From Devosia nitrariae (GTDB lineage Bacteria; Pseudomonadota; Alphaproteobacteria; Rhizobiales; Devosiaceae), in the NCBI RefSeq assembly GCF_030160115.1, contig NZ_BSNS01000007.1, positions 226,001 to 290,000 of the forward strand: 64,000 nt of DNA, given 5' to 3'. This document shows, one piece after another, positions 60,167-64,000 of the stretch; the stretch's first letter is position 1; the number at the start of each line of letters is the position of its first letter. A program made the translations under genes and the position numbers. Under the pieces are notes generated by a model. That model was not told where the DNA came from and searched no databases. It saw nothing but the letters and a program-made list of their open reading frames with translations.

Positions 60167-61459
60167 GGCAGCGCTGGCTTCGGCGCGATCCAGTAGCAGG
60201 TCGCGCTCGCGTGCGTTCTGCGCCATGCTGGCGGCGCGCCGGTATTCGGCCTCGGCTTCGCCGAATCGCTCGAGCCGGCTGAGGAACTCAGCCCGAACGC
60301 TTGGTAAGAGGTGATAGGCCTTGAGTGCCCCTTCTGCGGTGAGTTCGTCGACGAGGGCGAGCCCCGCCGCCGGACCCTCGGCCATACCGATGGCCACGGC
60401 TCGATTGAGCGCCACGACCGGGGTCGGCGACAATTCCATCAGCTCGTCGTAAAGCGACGCGATCCGCGCCCAGTCGGTCGCCTCCGCCGTGCGGGCACGC
60501 GCGTGGCAGGCGGCGATCGCGGCCTGCAGCGTATAAGGGCCCCGTTCGGGGGAGAGCCCCTCGGCTTTGTCGAGCGCATTGAGCCCGCGCCGGATCAGCA
60601 ACTGGTCCCAGCGGGAGCGGTCCTGGTCGAGCAGCAGCACCGGCGTGCCGTCCTTGTCGACGCGCGCGTGCTGGCGGGAGGCCTGGATTTCCATCAGCGC
60701 CACCAGCCCGTTGACCTCGGCCTCGCCCGGCGCGAGGTTGGCGAGGATCCTCCCCAAGCGCAGCGCCTCGTCCATCAGCGCCGGCCGAAGCCAGTCCTCG
60801 CCGGAAGTCGCCGAATAGCCCTCGTTGAAAATCAGGTAGATGACCGCCAGCACCGAAGCGAGCCGTTCGGCGCGCTCCTCGCCGAGCGGCACCTCATAGG
60901 GAATGTTGGCCTCCGCGATCGTGCGCTTGGCCCGTACCAGCCGCTGGGCGACGGTCGGCTCGGGCACGAGGAAGGCCCGCGCGATCTCGCCCGTCGTCAG
61001 CCCGGCCACGAGCTTCAAGGCCAGGGCTGTTCGCGCCTCCATCGAAAGGATCGGATGGCAGGCGGTAAAAATCATCCGCAACAGGTCATCGCCGACATCG
61101 TCATCGAGCATGGCGTCGATGTCCGCCTGCGCGGTCTCCTGGTCGGTCTCGGCATCGTATTTCAGCACGTCGAGCTTGCGCGCCATCATCTTGTTGCGGC
61201 GGAAATAGTCGATGGCGCGGCGCTTGGCGGTGGCCATCAGCCAGGCACCCGGATTGCTGGGCACCCCGCTCTCGGGCCAATGCTTCAACGCCACCATCAT
61301 GGCGTCCTGCGCCAGCTCTTCGGCAAGGCTGATATCGCGCACGATCCGCGTCAGCGCCGCAATGAGCTTGGGCGACTCGATGCGCCAAACCGCCTCGAGG
61401 ACGCGATTGGCCTGGGCGGTGCCCGCCTTTGTGGTCGCTGTGCTGGTTTCTGCGCTCAT
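60155..61459 (-). CDS. ECF42-type RNA polymerase sigma factor
   Basis: 434 aa from ATG 61459. Residues about 20-90 sigma2 (VRDISLAEELAQDAMMVAL), about 125-185 sigma4 (MEARTALALKLVAGLTTGEIAR), then the long helical DUF6596/TPR-like C-terminal extension (about 190-430) that marks ECF42. These do not use a classical anti-sigma; the extension controls them. Followed on the same strand in the gene order by the DGPF/YCII gene upstream, the canonical ECF42 partner. The final codons (SAARVR) are in the MITE-like repeat. Confidence 0.9.
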   Translation of the reverse strand: MSAETSTATTKAGTAQANRVLEAVWRIESPKLIAALTRIVRDISLAEELAQDAMMVALKHWPESGVPSNPGAWLMATAKRRAIDYFRRNKMMARKLDVLKYDAETDQETAQADIDAMLDDDVGDDLLRMIFTACHPILSMEARTALALKLVAGLTTGEIARAFLVPEPTVAQRLVRAKRTIAEANIPYEVPLGEERAERLASVLAVIYLIFNEGYSATSGEDWLRPALMDEALRLGRILANLAPGEAEVNGLVALMEIQASRQHARVDKDGTPVLLLDQDRSRWDQLLIRRGLNALDKAEGLSPERGPYTLQAAIAACHARARTAEATDWARIASLYDELMELSPTPVVALNRAVAIGMAEGPAAGLALVDELTAEGALKAYHLLPSVRAEFLSRLERFGEAEAEYRRAASMAQNARERDLLLDRAEASAARVR

Positions 61460-61510
61460 GGGGGCGGATGAGAGCAAATCCCGCCGCCTCCGGCAAGTGG
61501 GGCATTTCCT

Positions 61511-61939
61511 CTACCGCCCGATCGGCTTCTGCCCGGCGTTCCGCCACGCCTGTTCCCGCTCGAGAAAGGGTTTCGCCGCGTCGTCGGCAGGGAAATCGGC
61601 AACCTCATGGGCTTGCCGCACTTCCACCTCCTCGCCTTCACTGAGCGGAACGCGCTGCGCCCAGGCGAGCGCCTCCTCGCGATCCTTGACCTGGATGAGC
61701 CAGAAGCCGGCAACGAGCTCCTTTGTCTCGGCGAACGGCCCATCGATGACGACATGCCGTCCATCCCGCCGGCGCACCCGCGCGCCGCTGGCACTTGGAT
61801 AGAGCCCCTCGCCCGCCAGCAGCACCCCCGCTGCGATCAGTTCGTCGTTGAATCGGCCCATCTCGACGAGTTGCCCGGACGTCGGCGGGCCCCCAGCCTC
61901 GCTCTCCGGCGTCGCCTTGAAAATGATCATGAAACGCAT
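61511..61939 (-). CDS. DGPF/YCII-domain protein, ECF42 partner
   Basis: 142 aa. YCII fold; carries the DGPF motif (VIDGPFAETKELVAGFW) that names the partner family of ECF42 sigma factors, plus FMIIFKATPESEAG at the start. Probably controls or is controlled by the sigma factor encoded 51 bases downstream on the same strand; mechanism unknown. Confidence 0.88.
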   Translation of the reverse strand: MRFMIIFKATPESEAGGPPTSGQLVEMGRFNDELIAAGVLLAGEGLYPSASGARVRRRDGRHVVIDGPFAETKELVAGFWLIQVKDREEALAWAQRVPLSEGEEVEVRQAHEVADFPADDAAKPFLEREQAWRNAGQKPIGR

Positions 61940-62309
61940 CTTGCATCACTCCTTCCTGCCGCAACGCCCGCCCGCCGCATTGCCGCTCACTGACACGACG
62001 AGAAGGGAAGAAGGGATTCGACAAATGCACGAAGGATTTTTGTCGGGGCTGCGGAGGAGCGTCACTTGCTCGTCGAACTGGCAAGCCCAGTCGAAGACAG
62101 CAGACACTCGCGACGGCGTCCGCGCTTGACACAAGCGAGATGGCTCGGCAGGCTGGCTCTCACGGCGTTGACCAGCCGCCGAGCCGTGGAGCATCCGCCC
62201 CAGCCGGGGTTCCATGGGCGAAGGGGAATTGCCCTCAGGTCGTTGATAGTACAGGCCATCTCTGCACCGCGTTGCTTGGGGGACGAGGGTGCCCATGAGG
62301 AGGCTTGCT
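61940..62309. other. 370-bp gene-free region before APH-fold gene
   Basis: No ORF of protein-like content. Some short palindromes (CGGCGGGCGGGCG on the minus side) but no known repeat. The promoter of the APH-fold gene should be here; a TTGACA occurs at about 62126 without a convincing -10. Confidence 0.5.
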
Positions 62310-63380
62310 ATGACCAAAGACAGTAGCTTCAAGAAAGTTGTCCGCCGCCACGCCGAGGAAACCGGTCAGCGCTACACCCAGGCGCTCGCGGACCTCGAAG
62401 GGTTACAAGCCCGAATGTCTCACCAGCCTCTCGGCGAGCGCCTGGTGGCCCATATTCGGGCTCAATACGGAATTGACGCGGTCGCCGCGACGAAGGTCGG
62501 CGTACACCATGACCATGTGTTTCGCATCGATCGCCGCGACGGCGAACCGTGGTTGGCGCGCGCGTTCTCGCCGGCCCGACCGCGGATCGGCGTCGAAGGC
62601 GATGCCGCGATCCTGCGTTTCCTTGAGCTGCACAACTACCCGGCCGAGCGGCTCGCGACCGACGAGCCGGTATCGGCATTCGACGGCTCGACCGTCCTCG
62701 TCACCCGTTTCATCTCCGGCTCGTCGCTCCCAGTGGCCGCCGGACACGAGGGCAGCGAGAAGTTCGCCATCATGGGTGACCTGCTCGGACGGCTGCATAC
62801 GCTGCCATTCGACGAGTCCGTCAGCCGTCCCGGTGGCGCGGCTGGGGATGATCCCGCCCGCGAGGGCAGCCCGCGCCAGGACCTGCTGGCCGCCCTCTCG
62901 TTCCTCGACGCGGTCGACACGAAGGTATCTCCAGCGGGGCGCGAGGGGTTCGAGCAACTCCGCGACCTCGTGCATTCAGCCGACGATGGCCAGGGCCTGC
63001 CCGAGGCGCTACTCCACGGCAATCTCCTCCATGCCCCGGATCACGTGATCGTCGGCGCGGACGGACCGGTGGCGATCAACTGGAAGGCGGCCGGATGGGG
63101 ACCGCGCCTGGCTGATTTCGCCTGGCTCATGTGGGGCACTTGGCGCAATGACGACTGGATCAATCTGGCCGTAGGCGCATACCGACAGCATATCGAGTTG
63201 ACCGACGACGAGCTCAAGCGGCTCGAGGCGGTAATGTACATACGTCCCCTGTACCTCGCTTGCTTCAGCTACCGGCGTGATCTGGTCAACGGCCGTTGGC
63301 CCGAGGAGGTGTGGGGCTTCGCTGACCCAGAGTACATCGGCGCAACTGCAGCCGCGACCCGAGCTGCGTACCGCCGATAG
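62310..63380 (+). CDS. APH/phosphotransferase-fold protein, catalytic Asp residues replaced
   Basis: 356 aa from ATG 62310 (GAGGAGG upstream). An N-terminal short helical module (residues 1-31: MTKDSSFKKVVRRHAEETG...) precedes an aminoglycoside/homoserine-kinase-like fold. The usual HGD catalytic motif is HGN (236-238) and the metal-binding IDW is INW (256-258), so both key Asp are Asn. Either a pseudokinase or a protein with altered chemistry. The N-terminal module is common in actinobacterial proteins, hinting at transfer. Antibiotic phosphorylation should not be assumed. Confidence 0.75.
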   Translation: MTKDSSFKKVVRRHAEETGQRYTQALADLEGLQARMSHQPLGERLVAHIRAQYGIDAVAATKVGVHHDHVFRIDRRDGEPWLARAFSPARPRIGVEGDAAILRFLELHNYPAERLATDEPVSAFDGSTVLVTRFISGSSLPVAAGHEGSEKFAIMGDLLGRLHTLPFDESVSRPGGAAGDDPAREGSPRQDLLAALSFLDAVDTKVSPAGREGFEQLRDLVHSADDGQGLPEALLHGNLLHAPDHVIVGADGPVAINWKAAGWGPRLADFAWLMWGTWRNDDWINLAVGAYRQHIELTDDELKRLEAVMYIRPLYLACFSYRRDLVNGRWPEEVWGFADPEYIGATAAATRAAYRR

Positions 63381-63409
63381 CTCTGCCGGATGCGACGGGT
63401 CCGTCCACG

Positions 63410-63570
63410 ACTGTCATCCTCGCGAAGCGAGGGGACCCAGCCTAGAAACACATCAGCCGGCTCGGAAAGATCAGTTCGCTCGCCATCCTGCCCAATTCAC
63501 ACACCTTGCGGCTGGCGCTGAACTCAGGATGGGCTCGGCCTTCGCCAGAGTGACATCGGGGGTGGACGGC
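63410..63570. repeat. Inverted copy of 170-bp interspersed element
   Basis: CACACCTTGCGGCTGGCGCT, GCTCGGCCTTCGCC, TGTCATCCTCGCGAAGCGAG: the element in reverse orientation, partly degenerate. Located between the APH-fold gene and the last VOC gene. Confidence 0.72.
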
Positions 63571-63620
63571 TGGAGGAGGATGCGAAAGACTCCCGCGGCA
63601 ACAAAGGGTTAAGATGGGCC

Positions 63621-64000
63621 ATGTTCGACCACGTCACTCTTGCGGTAAGTGATCTGCAAAAAAGCAAGCTCTTTTATGAGAGGGCGTTCGAAGCCTTGGG
63701 ATATCGCCTTTCCTTTGGAAAGGAGGGCGTGTTCTGGGCCTTTGACGTCGGCGACGGCAGCTTGTTCGAGATTCAGCGCTCGGAGAGCCCACCGCCTTTG
63801 ACACGCGTACACGTCGCGTTCCGGGTCAAGAGCGCAACCGAAGTCGACGCGTTCTACCAGGCGGCGCTCGAGGCGGGTGCCATGGACAATGGCGCGCCCG
63901 GCCCGCGTCCGCAGTATGCCGCAAGCTACTATGCGTGCTTCGTGCTCGATCCCGATGGGTACAATATCGAGGCCATGCTCAACGAGCCTGCCGCGCGAGC
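63621..64000 (+). CDS. VOC-family protein, cut by right window edge
   Basis: First 126 codons from ATG 63621. MFDHVTLAVSDLQKSKLFYE and SYYACFVLDPDGYNIEAMLN are the VOC signatures; His in DHVTL and Glu in IEAM are likely metal ligands. Similar to the gene at 53167 (same length region, same motifs), so probably a paralogue. The frame is open to the end of the window. Confidence 0.85.
   Translation, partial: MFDHVTLAVSDLQKSKLFYERAFEALGYRLSFGKEGVFWAFDVGDGSLFEIQRSESPPPLTRVHVAFRVKSATEVDAFYQAALEAGAMDNGAPGPRPQYAASYYACFVLDPDGYNIEAMLNEPAAR

Noticed and set aside
61946..62332. 128-aa minus-strand frame with a hydrophobic start
   Set aside because: Crosses the APH-fold gene start and the YCII gene start region, Ser/Pro/Arg-rich later part, no coherent protein features.

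Overview
The window looks like a chromosomal segment of a high-GC alphaproteobacterium, most likely a Hyphomicrobiales member close to Devosia/Pelagibacterium. This is inferred from the gene repertoire, the GC-rich codon use, an initiator tRNA with a C1:A72 mismatch, and intergenic elements of the AGCGTTTTC...GAAAACGCT type common in that order. Most genes are housekeeping, transport or regulatory. One block (about 24.1-29.4 kb) is visibly less GC-rich and looks acquired.

Layout. 0-6 kb: a PLP decarboxylase cut by the left edge, cysteine synthase and a secreted cupin; then a BTAD/TolB-like/TPR regulator, an AraC regulator and two VOC proteins. 6-9 kb: a Nudix hydrolase and a THUMP-type RNA methyltransferase, coupled by ATGA. 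8-14 kb: a polyol or sugar-acid module (FadR/GntR regulator apparently starting at ATT, DctP-DctQ-DctM TRAP transporter, L-idonate 5-dehydrogenase-like enzyme), divergent from a ribitol-2-dehydrogenase-like SDR. 14-18 kb: Tat-type hydrolase, SnoaL-like/HxlR pair, AviRa-like 23S rRNA methyltransferase and a type I MurB. 17.9-21.6 kb: a three-gene cassette of N-formylglutamate amidohydrolase-like, DUF1704 metalloprotease-like and glutathione-synthetase-like ATP-grasp proteins.

24.1-29.3 kb: a defence-like island with a 305-aa orphan, a SNF2/RapA-type helicase truncated after motif III, a 73-aa protein, a GHKL (Hsp90/MutL/MORC-like) ATPase and a DUF3883 PD-(D/E)XK-like nuclease. 29.5-35 kb: AraC/VOC pair, BTAD activator, 1-Cys peroxiredoxin and an SQR-like flavoprotein. 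35.2-40.2 kb: a c-di-GMP/envelope cluster: a FecR protein with a very long Gly/Asn/Ser tail, an active-looking diguanylate cyclase, a CHASE2-GGDEF(degenerate)-EAL phosphodiesterase and a small outer-membrane beta-barrel. 40.4-43.9 kb: a LacI-controlled solute-binding protein and 2-hydroxyacid dehydrogenase without permeases.

44-64 kb: DUF899 pair, methyltransferase, membrane orphan, tRNA-fMet, aldo/keto reductase, DUF599 protein, rhodanese-ChrB/ChrA chromate module, Bfd/Bfr iron storage pair, VOC protein, nucleotidyltransferase, carboxylesterase, MltB-type transglycosylase, DUF4344 protease-like protein, ArsR/AHSA1 unit, ECF42 sigma factor with its DGPF partner, an APH-fold protein lacking two catalytic aspartates, and a VOC gene cut by the right edge.

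The intergenic DNA is rich in repeats: (i) a roughly 170-bp element containing CAGCCGCAAGGTGTGTGAA, in at least six copies or fragments; (ii) GC-rich CCCTCCCC/GGGGAGGG palindromes; (iii) a MITE-like element with about 21-bp terminal inverted repeats in two copies at gene 3' ends; (iv) a hairpin cluster at 6.1-6.3 kb. Several genes end inside these elements. No CRISPR array, rRNA, integrase or insertion-sequence transposase was recognised.
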